A stretch of 64,000 nucleotides of DNA from Jacaranda mimosifolia (taxonomy: Eukaryota; Streptophyta; Magnoliopsida; Lamiales; Bignoniaceae). Location: positions 35,620,230-35,684,229 of the forward strand of contig CM032121.1 of the NCBI GenBank assembly GCA_018894105.1, in the 5' to 3' direction. The notes below the pieces were generated by a model. It did no database searches, had not been told where the DNA came from, and was given only the letters and a program-made list of their open reading frames with translations. The position numbers were made by a program, and so were the translations under genes. This document shows positions 1 to 11,692 of this stretch, piece by piece; positions within the stretch are counted from its first letter, which is position 1; the number at the start of each line of letters is the position of its first letter.

Positions 1-1136
1 TATCAATGGGGTAAAATCAAAAGCTATTTTTAGTGTCAATGTTGACTCTCAGAAAAAAGGAGAGATTTGCTCAAGATTTGGTATTCAAGAAAGTGGTAAT
101 CAATATACATATCTGGGATTACCTGCTTTTATGGGGCATAAGAAAAAAGAAATCTTTGATTCTATCAAAGAGAAAGTATGGAAAAGAATTCAAAATTGGA
201 ATAAGAGATGCTTGCCGATAGCTGAAAAAGAAATCCTATTGAAATTTGTTGCACAAGCCATTCCTAATTTTGCTATGAGTGTTTATCTCCTGCATGCTTA
301 TTTGTGCACTGAATTGGAAAGGCTTATGAATGCTTTTTGGTGGAACTCGAGATCGACTGATAGTAAAGGAATCAAGGCGTAGTTGGAAGTTTCTGAGCAA
401 CTAGAAATCGTGAGGTGGCCTGGGTTTTCGCAGAATACAGGACTTCAATCTGGTAATGCTAGGGAAACAAGGTTGGAGAATCCTCTCTAATCCAAACTCC
501 CTAGTGGCTCATATTTTCAAAGCAAAATACTTCCCCCATAGCTCCTTCTTGGGCGCCCCACTCGGATAAAATCCTAGCTATGTTTGGAGAAACTTAAGAG
601 CAGCTCAGAGACTACTTAAAGAGGGATGCAGATTATGAGTGGGAAATGGGACTAGTATAAAGGTTACATCAGATTCGTGGCTTCCTCATAACACCAATCC
701 CTTCATCTATTCTGTCCTATCGGAAACTAATACAAACTTGAGGGTTACTGATCTATTCAGCTCAAATGGAAAAGATTGGAACCCCCAGTTAATTAATGGA
801 ATGTTTAATGATAGAGACATAAACCTTATTTTGCAGATTCAAATCAGTATTAGAAACAGCGAAGACATTTGGTTTTGGAGTAGGGAGAAAAACAACAAGT
901 ATTCACTTAAAAGTGCCTATAGGTACTTGAGTTTGCTTGATGGGTTAGGCCAACATGATGAGAGTGAAAATCAATTTTGGAAACTTTAAATTCCTTCAAA
1001 GGCGGAAATATTGGTTTTGAGAGCTATCTCTTCTTGTCTTCAAACAAAAGACCTGCTGCTACAGAGACATGTGGATATTGATCCAATTTGCACTATTTGT
1101 AGGTCAGCTCATGAAACTATATTTCATATACTTGTT
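1..1136 (+). pseudogene. Non-LTR (LINE) reverse transcriptase, C-terminal part, decayed
   Basis: Translated pieces read as the region after the catalytic core of plant LINE reverse transcriptases. A stretch near 131-380 contains KEILLKFVAQAIPNFAMSVY, a typical LINE ORF2 segment. It is followed by GNGTSIKVTSDSWLP and, near 1060-1136, by the zinc-binding zf-RVT motif (CTICRSAHETIFHIL). Stops interrupt the frame near 380, 420, 570, 635 and 990, so it is dead. The 5' part lies outside the window. The reading frame stops in the middle of the zf-RVT motif at 1136 and resumes at 12022 (ECLLARDTW) after the inserted gypsy element. The family assignment is solid; the exact LINE clade is not determined. 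Confidence 0.85.
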
Positions 1137-1587
1137 TGATGCCAAAAATAATTTGCAAGAGCACCAATTAGAAAAAAACAAAAATAATTTTATTTTTTAT
1201 GTGTGTGTCAAAAGAAAAATCTCCCTTGAACATTTTGCAAGGAAGTCTTTTATCTGACCACTGATCCGACTACTTGAGATGAAAACTACCCACTAAATCA
1301 CCTAATATCATAATACAACTGAATCTATAATATTTGAACACGTGTGACCCCATGCTCCTTCATTTTTTCTCGTGCATTGAACTACTGGATTCAAAGTAAA
1401 TCTGAGTGCAGCTCAGCTCTTCTTTTCAGTGCAACTCAGCTCTTCTTTTGAGTATAGCTTGGCTCTTTTCTTAAGTTCAGCTCAGTCAACCAATCCAGCT
1501 CGACTTAAAAAAGACATTTTGGGCCCAACTTTGGTTATAACAGCCTTAATGTATGCCTTTAGCTTGGACTATTATATCCATATCACA
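1137..1587 (-). repeat. 3' LTR of the gypsy element (full length)
   Basis: The plus strand starts TGATGCCAAAAATAATTTGC, the same as the copy at 11693. The other end is set by the polypurine tract that must sit just outside it. Read on the minus strand, TTGTTGGGGGAGA is followed by TGTGATATGG, so the LTR spans TG...CA over 451 bp. Inside are short tandem units built on GCTCAGCTCTTCTTTT (about 1408-1480). Confidence 0.85.
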
Positions 1588-1600
1588 TCTCCCCCAACAA
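1588..1600 (-). other. Polypurine tract of the gypsy element
   Basis: The minus strand reads TTGTTGGGGGAGA directly upstream of the TG that opens the 3' LTR. This is the expected plus-strand primer site and fixes the LTR boundary. Confidence 0.8.
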
Positions 1601-1620
1601 TTTAGTTCAAGTAGTTTGAA

Positions 1621-2420
1621 TTATAACCGAGTCCAAGCTAAAGGTAGATTAGGCTTGCTAATTGCCAAGATGGAAACAAAAACTTCAATTTTGCCGAAAT
1701 GGGATGCCCTACAACTCCGTTGATCTTGTTTCCATAATTGTCGAGACAAGCTGCCATGTAATGTTAATTTTGTTTCCTTAATTGCTGAGACGAGCTGGCA
1801 TGCACGTTGATTTTGTTTCGTTAATTGCTGAGACGAGCTGCCATGCAACATTGATTTTGTTCCCAAAATTTTCCATGCAATCTTTGATTTAATTTCCATT
1901 GCCAAGATGTGTTTGCTGAGATAATGGAAAAATTAATTCTGCCAAGTTGCCATACTTGCAAACTATCAATCTTGCTCATATTCAGTTCTTTTCCTGCCGA
2001 GATGTCGGACGCCTATACATAAAATTTTAAGGGCTCAACCTAATATTTTTAGGAAAAAAGCTGCCAACCCATTTCCTTTTCCCTAGGCTACCTCTTTCAA
2101 TCCATCAATAGCATTAATTGAGCAATCACATCACATGCATCACGTACACTGCGTGTACAGTGGAGTTTAAAAGTATGCACTAAAGGGTCTTTTAGCTTTC
2201 TCACTCCATTTGCTATAAATATTAAGCTTCTCCTCCATTTCTTCACTTCTTCTCCATAACTCCAGCAAAAGTTCCATTCCCAACTACTGCCTTCACCGTG
2301 AATCCCCAGGGCTTCTCCATTAGTGTCCTTTTTTTTTAGTCCTCTTACTAACGATGAGTCCAGGTTCTCTCTAAAATCTTGTTTAATGATTTTTCCTCTT
2401 CTTTTGCAATTTCAGTTAGC
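1621..2420. other. Non-coding spacer of the gypsy element
   Basis: This lies between the polypurine tract and the antisense ORF. It contains diverged tandem copies of a unit around GCTGAGACGAGCTGCCATGCA (about 1660-1930). A 20-25 bp inverted match to sequence inside the LTR is also present (TCCAAGCTAAAGG at 1633 against CCTTTAGCTTGGA at 1556). A possible TATA-like stretch and a pyrimidine-rich leader (2215-2300) precede the plus-strand ORF and could serve as its promoter. No gene is seen here. Confidence 0.5.
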
Positions 2421-2428
2421 GCTTTTGA

Positions 2429-4523
2429 ATGAATTTATCTATGTCTTCGCGTAAAAATCTAGAAACTCCCAGTATTTCTCTGGAACTAAACGAGGATAAC
2501 AATTTTGATAACTCAACTCTTAGTATTCCTATAGAAATAATGAGAGAGATAGAGGTAGGAATGGTAGATGCATGTTTACCTTACTATGAGATATATTTTT
2601 CTAAGATGATCAGACATAAGAGTCGTAGACTGAGAGACCTTATGGGTATTCCAAACGAATACTCCATAGTAGTGCCCCGATCCTCAGATCAGCCACATAT
2701 GCCTCCGATAGGCTTTCTATGTTTTTATGTAGAGCAAATGCGCGAGGGGCTATGGTTTCCTTTGCTCGAGCTCTTTGTGTTAAGTCTCTAGAGGATTAGG
2801 CATTCTTCTTAACTAGTTCACTCCCAACTCCTTTAGGTTGATGACAGGCTTCCTTATTCAGTGTAGACACCTTCAGATAGAACCCACGACCACGCTGTTT
2901 CATTCCTTTTTTTATCCCAAGTCCTCGGGTCCAGGCCTATTTTACTTATCGTCCCAAGAAGATATTCATTTTTTGTCTAAGTATCCCACCTTAGTAAAGC
3001 ACTGGAAGGAACATTACCTATTTATAGCTTTGCCCGAGCCCTAGGGGTTTCCTACTACTTAGATAGAACAAATGCCAATTGACAGCTCGTCTGGTAGAAA
3101 ACGATTTCTATCAGGTCGGCGGCAACTCTTAGATAGGCTTAATAGTTTCCAGTTACAACTTTCCTATTTGGAAAAACCAGGCTTCCTCTACTATTTCACT
3201 TTTAGTCCTAAGGCGGAGGAGCTTCCCAAGCCATTTGGTATTTACTTAACCTTGATAGGTTTGATTTGGCATTAACATATTGTGTTTAATACGTGCTCCA
3301 TTTCTTTTTTCTTTGCAAAGAGGGTGTCTACCAAAGCGTTTCTTTTGGTTGAGGAAATGGGTCAGTCTGGAAAGCAAAAGAACAATCGTCTTCCAAAAAG
3401 TTTCGGAGGTGCCAACTCTTCCCGAAAACCATCCGCCGAGGCTCCTGCTAAAAAATGCCCTGCCCTCCCACCTGAGGTTCCAGCCCCTAAGATGGCCAAC
3501 TCCATCTCCTGCTGTATAAACTTTGGCTAAGGAGGCTATCTCTGAAGAGCCGAGCTCCCTCACTCTGCGTAGGAATCACCCAAACACTTACCTGATGGTG
3601 GACAGCTCGATTCTGATTGACGCCACTCATTCCCTGGGCCGAGACTTCCTGGGGAGTATTTTGACCAGCTCGGGTTGGCAATTGGCTGACGCTATGCCCT
3701 TTGATAGTCTTCGAAACCAATTCGCCTCCTTTTTTTCTAAGGTATGGGACAATTCTTATGTAACATTACAATATAGCTTTGCTTAACATTGCTCTTAACA
3801 TTTTCCTTTCAGACTAGCATCTTTGTTGGTAGCGTCTTAGCTCAGTGGAAATGAGAGCATCAGTAGTTAGAGGATGATAGACAGAGATTGGCGGCCGAGT
3901 TGAGCAGACTTCAATCAGAAATGAGCAAGTTTAATGAATTGAAAGAGCAGCTCTCCTTCATTTGTGAGAAGCATGACGAGTTGGCTAACAACCTGTCCAT
4001 GTTCGAGATTAAAGGGATCGAGTTGTTATCTCAGTAGAAAGAGGCATTAGAGCGAGCCAAGGAATAAGGATGTTGTGAGGGATGAGATACCTTCTTTGAG
4101 GTGTTCTATGACACTGAGGAGGGAAAGGCTTTTATATAAGCTTGCTGGGAATCATGCTTTGCCAAGTTTCTAAAGAGCAACGAATTCAGACAGATGTCAG
4201 TGAAGAGGACCTTAACGTACTATTATCCTGGCATTAATACTTGTATTGATCAACTAGAGGCCAAGTGTTTTTTGAGACTGGGGCAGTTATATCAAAATGT
4301 GGACCATATCTATGGACTGCAGACCTTACCTTCAGATTCAGAGGAAGAAGAAGAAGAAGTTAGTGCTGAGGGTGGTGATGCGCTGGCCGAGCCATTCTCT
4401 TCGATCGAGGTGTCTTATGCACCCGACCTATTTGACCAAAATAATTCTCTAGATGCTATGAACCCAGCCAAGGTGGCAGCTCCTAGTGCCGTGGCGGATC
4501 TTCCCACCCCTTTATTCTCTTGA
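2429..4523 (+). pseudogene. Antisense extra ORF of the gypsy element (Transposase_28-like / 'putative gypsy type transposon' family)
   Basis: Encoded opposite to gag-pol, between pol and the 3' LTR. Segments in order: an N-terminal part with PPIGFLCFYVEQMREGLWFP (about 2692-2760), which matches the conserved PPxGF...GLxFPL block of plant 'putative gypsy type transposon' proteins; a region near 2930-3045; a basic, proline-rich stretch (3340-3520); a probable intron with acceptor TTCCTTTCAG near 3812; a coiled-coil segment rich in E, L and K (about 3870-4060); and a C-terminal acidic tail with a Glu run near 4345-4365. Stops at about 2790, 3042, 3273, 4035 and 4065 break the frame, though some may lie in introns. 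The function of these ORFs is unknown. Plant Tat elements are known to carry extra antisense ORFs. Confidence 0.7.
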
Positions 4524-4756
4524 AGCCAATGCTATTAGGATGTCTAGTACTTAGGAGCTAACTTGCTAGACTATTTTGCTTATTTTGTATGTACTGAGGC
4601 AGCCGTACCATGAAGAGTTGCTCTGTGTGTTTCCTTTTGTCATTTGCATGAAAAAGTGAAATGAATGAAACTTTGCTACCTTATATTGCTTGTTAAGAAC
4701 ATATCTGAGCTAAGTATTGGAACATTCTTTTATGCTTAAAATTTGGCCATGCTGTT

Positions 4757-5162
4757 GGTAGCTCATTCGCCATATTATATCTGGACATCTTTTTTTGCAC
4801 GTCAACTTTCCCGAGCCGAATGCCTTGAGGATATTTTTTTCTAGGATAGCTCATCCGAGTTGTTCTCTTCTGGGCATTCATGCCCCTCTTTTTTTTTTAA
4901 GACATTCATCCATTGCACGTTAGCTCGTTCGAGCTGATTTCACTTGGACATTTGTCTTTTTCAAGTTAGCTCATCCGAGCCGATGAACATTCATCCGTTG
5001 TAAGTTAGCTCATCTGAGCTGAAGGACATTCGTCCCTTTTAGGTTAGCTCATCCGAGCTGATTTCACTTGGACATTTATCTTTTGCAAGTTAGCTTATGA
5101 AGCTAATGGACATTCGTCCGTTGTAAGTTAGCTCATTCAAGCTTACAGACATTCGTCTCTTG
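4757..5162. repeat. Minisatellite, unit about 40 bp, left block
   Basis: Tandem diverged units of roughly 40 bp built on AGCTCATCCGAGCTGA, then GGACATTCATCC, then a TTGTAAGTT linker. The first units (4757-4870) are degenerate and the later ones clear. The array continues at 5689 after an inserted MITE. It lies in the spacer between the antisense ORF and the end of pol. Confidence 0.8.
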
Positions 5163-5680
5163 TAGGGGTGTAAATGAGTCGAGCTCGAGTCAAGCTTAAC
5201 AAAAATTTCAAGCTCGAGCTTAAGTTAAGAAGAAAGAGCTTGAGCTCACGAGCTTGATTCCAGTCGAGCTTGGGCTCGAGCTCAGCATACTAAAAAATTT
5301 CTAAATCAAATTAAATATTATTAATATATAAATATAAATATTTAATAACAATTAACAAAATGTTAAATTAATAAAATAATTTAAATTATAATTATTAATA
5401 TAATATATATTAAATTATATATAATTATTTAAATTATAATTATTAATATATTATAACTATTTAAGAGTATATAATAAATATTTAAAATTAGACAAAGTAA
5501 ATATTAATATATATATTATTTAATTAATATATAAAAAATATTTAAAAATAGAAAAAAGCTCATGAGCTTTTGAAAAACTAAAGGAGAGATCGAGCTCGGC
5601 TCATGTTAAAGCTCGAGCTTAAAAAACTCGAGCTCGAGTCGAGCTATAATCGAGCCGGCTCGACTCATCTTACAGCCCTA
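5163..5680. mobile_element. hAT-type MITE inserted in the minisatellite
   Basis: A 518 bp element. Its left end is TAGGGGTGTAAATGAGTCGA and its right end is the near inverse (TCGACTCATCTTACAGCCCTA). It is flanked by 8 bp duplications GTCTCTTG (5155-5162) and GTCCCTTG (5681-5688), one mismatch. The interior is AT-rich with subterminal GAGCTCGAGCTT-like repeats at both ends and no ORF. Terminal sequence and TSD length fit a hAT-dependent non-autonomous element. Confidence 0.88.
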
Positions 5681-5688
5681 GTCCCTTG

Positions 5689-5850
5689 TAGGTTGGCTTA
5701 TCCGAGCTGATGGACATTAATCCATTGTGGGTTAGCTCATCCGAGCTGACGGACATTCATCCCTTGTGAGTTAGCTCATTCGAGCTGCTTTTCCTTGGAC
5801 ATTCATCCTTTGTATGCTAGCTCATCTGAGCTGATTCAATTGTATATGAC
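5689..5850. repeat. Minisatellite, right block
   Basis: Continuation of the roughly 40 bp tandem array (AGCTCATCCGAGCTGA core) beyond the MITE. It ends shortly before the integrase 3' end. Confidence 0.8.
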
Positions 5851-5978
5851 ATGAAAAGACTTTGAATTTGAAGAGCAACTTACAACATTAAATAAAGCAA
5901 AGCAACACTTAACAAAGCTAACCAAGTAAAAGAAACTACCGAATAGAAACTAGCAATATAAAACAAAACAAAATGAGA

Positions 5979-7205
5979 TTATGTGTAAAAGCGCCTGAGA
6001 TTCTGCACATTCCACGACCGAGCTATTTTCTTTCCCTCCAAAGTCTCCAGTTTATACACTCTTCCCTTTAGCGCTTTGATTATATTATAAGGTCCTTCCC
6101 AATTAGGTCCCAATTTTCCTATATTTCCCAATGCATCAGCTCTCCTCAGCACCAAATCTCCCACCTGAAAACTGCGAGGTTTGATTCTTCTGTTGAAAGT
6201 AGTTTACATCCTTTGTTTATACTTGACCATCATGAGGTTGGCATTTTCTCTTTTCTCATCTATCAGATCCAAAGAGGCTCGGAGAAGCTCGTCATTTTCC
6301 TCAGGATCAAATGTTAATACTCGATGGGAGTCTATCCCGATTTCTGCTAGGATCAAAGCGTCTACACCATAAACCATACTGAATGGTATTTTGCCTGTAG
6401 CTTTCTTTGGAGTAGTACGATGCACCCACAACATACTAGGAAGTTCATCCACCTATCCACCACTTGCCTGATTCAACCTTTTCTTCAAACTCTTCAGCAA
6501 GTCTCAGTTAGTAACTTCTGTTTGCCCATTGGTTTGTGGATGGACTACTGCACTGAAACGCTGCGTTATTTTCATTTCTTTGCACCAGGCTTGCACTTTA
6601 GCCCCTTGAAATTGCCTTCCATTGTCCGAGATTAATTCCCTGGGAATACCATACCGACATACTATATTTTTCCATAGAAACTTAACTACTTCTCTTTCAT
6701 TTATTCTAGCTTACAGCTCTACCTCCACCCATTTGCTAAAATAATCTACAATAACCAACAAAAACTTTCTTTGCCCAACTGCCTCCAGGAAAGGGCCCAC
6801 AATATCTATTCCCCATTTAGCGAAAGGACATGGAGAACTCATAGCACGTATCGGCTCAGCCGGCACATGACTAATTTGGGCATATCTCTGGCATTTATCA
6901 CATTTCTTCACCAACTCCCCCACGTCAGCTCGCGCAGTAAAGCAGAAGTATCCAGCTTGGATGGCCTTAGAGGCTAGGGCTATCCCTCCCAAGTGATTTC
7001 CGCAAAACCCTTCATGGATCTCCCTCAGGATAATTTTCCTTCTTGATGAGACAGGTAACGCAACTGTGGTTGGGAAAACCTCTCTTATACAACAACCCAT
7101 TAATAACAGTAACACGAGCACCTCATACGCGTAATTTGTGGTTGGCCTCTGGATGATCCCCCTGCAGATATCGCAGGATTGGCGTTCGCCAATCCTAACC
7201 CTCAT
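5979..7205 (-). pseudogene. Gypsy integrase (zinc finger, core, GPY/F-type C-terminal module), broken
   Basis: Read on the minus strand: an N-terminal zinc-binding segment with GNHLGGIALASKAIQAGY and CDKCQRYAQ; the start of the catalytic core (FAKWGIDIVGPF with the first catalytic Asp; VIVDYFSKWVE) down to 6711; more core near 6204-6700; and a C-terminal domain at 5979-6164 (GDLVLRRAD, GKLGPNWEGPY). The part between 6452 and 6711 is split by frameshifts and stops, so no functional enzyme can be made. In the intact family this enzyme inserts the cDNA into the host chromosome. Confidence 0.85.
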
Positions 7206-7720
7206 CCAAAGTGCAAACTTCTACTTTGAGACTTCCTTTATCCAACTCCTGGATAGTTACCTTCCAGGTACCACATTCAGCCAAGGCGCTAACTATTTTT
7301 TCCAGGTAATCAGCTTTTCTATTCTCCTCACAAAGGATTTGGTTCATGTGCAGCTCGACTAACTGCTGCCTCAACTCATATACCAACTGCAAATACTTAG
7401 TCATCCTTAATTCCTTAGCCTCATATTGTCTCCCAATCTGTTTAACCACTAATTGTGAATCAGTGAACACTTGGACACGCTTAGCTCCGCTCTGTACAAC
7501 CATCTTGATTCCCAATATCAAAGCTTCATATTCTGCCTTATTGTTTGAAGCTTTGAAGCAAAATTTCACTGCGAACTTCATCTCTTCTCTTTCTAGATTA
7601 ATAACCACGATACTAGCTCCACGACCACTGAGTCCTGATGATCTATCAACATACAGTAGCCATGTACCCCCATCATCATTAATCAGCGCGTCAGCTATGA
7701 AGTCCGCTAAAACCTGTGCT
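7195..7720 (-). pseudogene. Second RNase H domain of the Tat-type pol
   Basis: The frame holds NNKAEYEALILGIKMVVQSG and VQVFTDSQLVVKQIGRQYEA, the Glu and Asp motifs of a plant-type RNase H. It sits between the RT-linked RNase H and integrase. This extra, separately acquired RNase H is the main reason for placing the element in the Tat lineage. The frame overlaps the integrase ORF start and is not in one continuous polyprotein frame with it. Confidence 0.75.
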
Positions 7721-7773
7721 TTTATGGTATTCTTAGGGGCATTCCTTATGTCGTACTCTCCTAGCTTAATAGC

Positions 7774-9111
7774 CTACTTGACCAACCTTCCGGCTACATC
7801 AGTATTTCCCAGAGTTTGCTTCAAAGGATGGTTTGTATGTACAACTATAGGGTGAGATAAAAAATAAGGCCTTAACCTTTGTGCTGTGACCGCCAAAGCT
7901 AGTGTCATTTTCTCAATTTCTGGATATCTTAACTCTGTTGCATGCAAGATTTTACTGACATAATTCACTGGTTTTTGATTAGTCCTATCCTTCTTAATTA
8001 GTACTGAGCTTATCATCTGCTCGATTGCAACCAATACAAAAAAAAAGTGTCTCTCCTGGTGCAAGTTTCATCAACAAAGAAAGCTCATCCAGGTATGATT
8101 TCAGCTCATCAAAAGTGCATTGTGCTATTTCTCCCTACTCAAATTTCTTCGCCTTCCGTAGAATCTCGAAAAAAGGGAGGCTCCTGTCTGCAGAGCAAGA
8201 CATAAACCTGCTTAGAGCGGCTATTCATCCTGCCAACCTCTATACCACATTAACGTATCTAGGTGGGCTCATTTCCATTATTGCACGAATTCTTTTTGGA
8301 TTTGCCTCTATCCTCTTTCTGTCACCAAGTAACCAAGGAATTTTCCTCCCTTAACCCCAAAAACATACTTTTCTAGGTTGAGCTTCATTCCATACTTGCA
8401 CAAAGTTTCGAAAGTCTCCTTCAAGTCTCATATATGATCAGTCTGGCTTACACTCCTCACTAACATGTCATCAACATATACCTCTATATTTCAACTGATA
8501 TGATGTTTAAACATGCGATCTACTAGCCTCTGATATGTAGCTCCTTCATTCTTAAGACCGAAGGGCATGACCAAGCAACAGTAAGTTCCTTGAGAAGTGA
8601 TAAAACTCAACCACTTGCGGTCCTCTGAGCTCAGAGGGATATGATGATATCCTGGCGAAGCATCCATCATGATGAGAAGTTCGCATCCATAAGTGGAATC
8701 CACTAACAAGTTAATCCTTGGCAGAGGGTAGAAGTCTTTAGGGCATGCCTTGTTCAAGTCCCTGAAATCTATACAAACTCTTCATTTATGCACATGTTTC
8801 ACTACCAACACTACATTGGAAATCCATTCAGGGAATTAGATATCCACAATATGCCCAACATCCAATAGTTTCTCAACCTCCTGTTGAATAATGCGGTTAT
8901 TTTTTGGGCTAAAGTGTCTTATCTTCTGTTTAATCGGTCTCACAGCAGGGTCAACGTTGAGCTTGTGCTCAACTATGCTTGGATCAATTCCTATAAGATC
9001 TTTAACAGAGAAAGCAAAAATATCAACATACTCCCTTTGTGCAGCAATAAGTTCTAACATCTGTCCCAAGGCTCCTATCTGTATGATCTTTCTAGGATCT
9101 CCTGGTACCAA
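7774..9111 (-). pseudogene. Gypsy reverse transcriptase and RNase H, broken
   Basis: Minus-strand pieces in order: the RT N-terminus (9111-8836; DPSIVEHKLNVDPAVRPIKQ); the palm region (8757-8491; MMDASPGYHHIPL, FGLKNEGATYQR); the YVDDM active-site motif near 8465-8482, split off by a stop at 8490; and the RT-linked RNase H (8064-7774; KPVNYVSKIL, ATELRYPEIEKM). Stops near 8490, 8780 and 8830 and frame changes inactivate it. Confidence 0.85.
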
Positions 9112-9186
9112 TTTTATGGATAAGAGCTCTCTCTCTGGTTTAAGTTTTTGCTGTCTCTTGGCCAGCTAGGACATATTTGCACTATT

Positions 9187-9730
9187 CTACCTCTGTTTGT
9201 ACAATGCACTATTGTCCTTATGACACCCTTTCCTTATCGCATCGACATAACACTTCCTGGATGTATATTGATCACTAACTACTTCTTCTACCATTCTACC
9301 CACCACATACTTCAATTTCATATAGTATGGGGAAGCAACTGCCTGGAAGAAGTGCAACATAGGCCTGCCAAAAATTGCATTATATGCAGAAGGAGCGTCA
9401 ACTACTAAAAAATTTACCATGTAGGTCTTTTGATGTATCCTTGTCCCCAAAGAAACGGGCAAGGAGATCTTCCCTCTTGGTCTGACTGTCTCTCCCGAAA
9501 ATTCAAACAATGATGTCTTCATTGGCTCTAGCATAGTGTTCTCTTAATCCATTTGCTGAAAAGCATCGTAGAATAAAATGTCAGCCGAGCTACCACAATC
9601 AATGAAAATATGAGTCACCTCAAAGTTAGTAATCATGACAGTGATAACCAAAGCATTCTGGTGAGGTAGATGCAAAGCTTTCAAGTCATCCGGTCCGAAC
9701 TGAGTAACAGGAGGGTCATTACTGCTAGAG
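9187..9730 (-). pseudogene. Gypsy aspartic protease region
   Basis: A 115-residue frame (9534-9187) has NFLVVDAPSAYNAIFGRPML, the characteristic 'YNAILGRP' block of Tat/gypsy proteases. The upstream part near 9600-9560 would encode the catalytic DSGSSADIL-like motif, with a stop at about 9545 between the two. Damaged. Confidence 0.7.
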
Positions 9731-9892
9731 ATGGTCGCAAACCTCCATGTTTCTACGGGCTACAGCTCTGGCTCTCCCCCTCCGAGCTCGCTGGGTATTC
9801 CCTTTTGCTGGTCCTCCAGAGATCATGTGAATCACCCATTTGACCATCCCATTTTCGGTGTTTCTCTCCCTATCAGGTTGACGTGCTCGATA

Positions 9893-11643
9893 CTATCTCT
9901 CCAAAGCAGCGTGTCCTGTGTGCCTATGCCTATCCATCACCTCAGGCATCTCCATAAATTCACTCGGTTGCCCATCTTTTACCAATTGCTCCAACTCATT
10001 CCGCAGATGATCACACTCTTTAGTTATATGTTCATATTCATTGTGGAAATGGCAAAACCTATTCGACCTGGGGAACCTTGGTGGCTCTTTGTGGGTGCGA
10101 GGCCACCGCAACAAGTTTAGATGCTTAATGGCTTGCATAACTTGCTCCCTTGGTAGCTTTAAAAGAGTGTAATAGTCGAACTTGGGATATACCGGTAGAG
10201 CTTTCATCTACTGCATAGGTGCAGATCTGAATCTTTCCTCTTGCTTAGGTCTCTTATTGGTAGCATCCTTTCTCTTCTCCTTTCTTTTCTCCCTGAACTC
10301 CTTCTCTTTTGCCTCACAATCCTCTTCTTCATGGATATATTTTTCTGCCCGCCGTAGGAGCTCATCATAACTATCAGTAAGCTTTCTGCTCAAAGACCTG
10401 AAGAAAGGTCTAGGACGAAGTCCTTGAGCGAAAGCGCCGCTTAACAACTTAGGAGTAGCCAAAGGAACCTCCAGAGCAGTCGTGGTGAACCGCCTAACAA
10501 AGCTTCTCAGTGTCTCATTCTCTCCTTGCCGAAAGGAGAGCAAACTCTATGCACTATGCCTAAATTGTTTGTTGTTGGTGAATTGATACAAGAACTTTCT
10601 AGCAAAATCTCCAAACATATGAATGGGCTAGGAAGGTAACTGTCCAAACCACCTCTGGGCAATGCCTCCCAAAGTAGTTAGGAAAGTCCGACATTTCACT
10701 CTATTTGAGAATTGATACAACAAAGCCAAATTCTCAAACTCACAGAGATGATCTGCAGGATCAGTCCAGTGTACCTAGGCATAGCAAATGATTTGTGATT
10801 CTTTGGGAAGGGCTCATGCAAGATAGCTTCAATAAATGGAGAAGCTTTGACCTCTTCCCCAACTTTTCCTCCTATCATTCTCTTCATCTCTAACAACTCC
10901 CTCCTTATCTCCTCTATTTCTGAAACCAAGTCTGCTTATGGCTTCTGCTTTTCTTTATCACGACCACATCGCACTGACAGCTGAATTTCTACCACCCCCT
11001 CGGAGTCATCTACCAATTCAGCAGGGATCTTCATCTTTGTTTCTTTGAGCAAACCACGATTGCCTCCCAACTTCGTCTTTTCATCCAGCGACCCTCTCAC
11101 AAGAACTATCAGTGGCTCTTGCTCCCCCATCATGAATAATCCAAGATTATTATGGAGTGGTGTTCTAGTTACTACTGTGCCCTGTGCAACTGCTCCTGAT
11201 GCTGGCACAGCCACCAGACATGGAGCAGGAGTCCCACCTACAGGCGTGGGTGCCCCCGACCCAGCTACCATTCTAGAAGTAGGTGTTGAGTTGGTCAAAA
11301 CGAGAGTAGGGAGAAAGGTATCGGCATAGGAATTGGAGGAATAGAGGGTGCCATCCTTGGTAGATAAGGAATACTAGGGGATTCACGGCACTAAGAGAGG
11401 TGCGGCCGGTACTACTCCGGTGGGTTGAGTGGAGGCAATAATACAAAATGTAGACCACAAAAAATTAGCTAACTGCTCAGTGGTCATCTGTCCCACCATT
11501 GTAGGAACTGCAATAGTCCTTCCTTCTATCGAAGTGGTTGGTGCTACAGCTGCTGATGGCGGAACTGCAACGGCCATAGCTACCGACTCATTCTGCGTCG
11601 CCCTTAAGATATCGGTCTCTATGTTATCTCCAGAATCACCCAT
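9893..11643 (-). pseudogene. Gypsy gag, broken
   Basis: Four minus-strand frames make up gag. 11643-11300 starts MGDSGDN right after the primer-binding region. 11298-10936 and 10929-10696 include a hydrophilic stretch and FEAILHEPFPKNHKSFAM-like sequence. 10543-10208 holds SFRQGENETLRSFVRRF, the retrotransposon gag signature. 10207-9893 includes a zinc-knuckle-like region (CHFHNEYEHITKEC). Several stops and frameshifts are present. An intact product would form the virus-like particle. Confidence 0.8.
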
Positions 11644-11659
11644 TTTCTCATGCCTTAAC

Positions 11660-11692
11660 TCTTAATCTAGTTTCCCACAGACGATGCGAAAT
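11660..11692 (-). other. Primer-binding region of the gypsy element
   Basis: Directly inside the 5' LTR the minus strand reads ATTTCGCATCGTCTGTGGG. This resembles the GGCGCCGTCTGTGGGAA primer site common in Tat-type elements, with changes in its first bases. The tRNA it pairs with is not assigned. Confidence 0.6.

Noticed and set aside
3828..3862. tRNA-like D-arm sequence (CTTAGCTCAGTGGAAATGAGAGCATC)
   Set aside because: No acceptor stem, anticodon arm or T-arm follows at the right distance. The sequence lies in the antisense ORF just after an intron acceptor and is coding-like.
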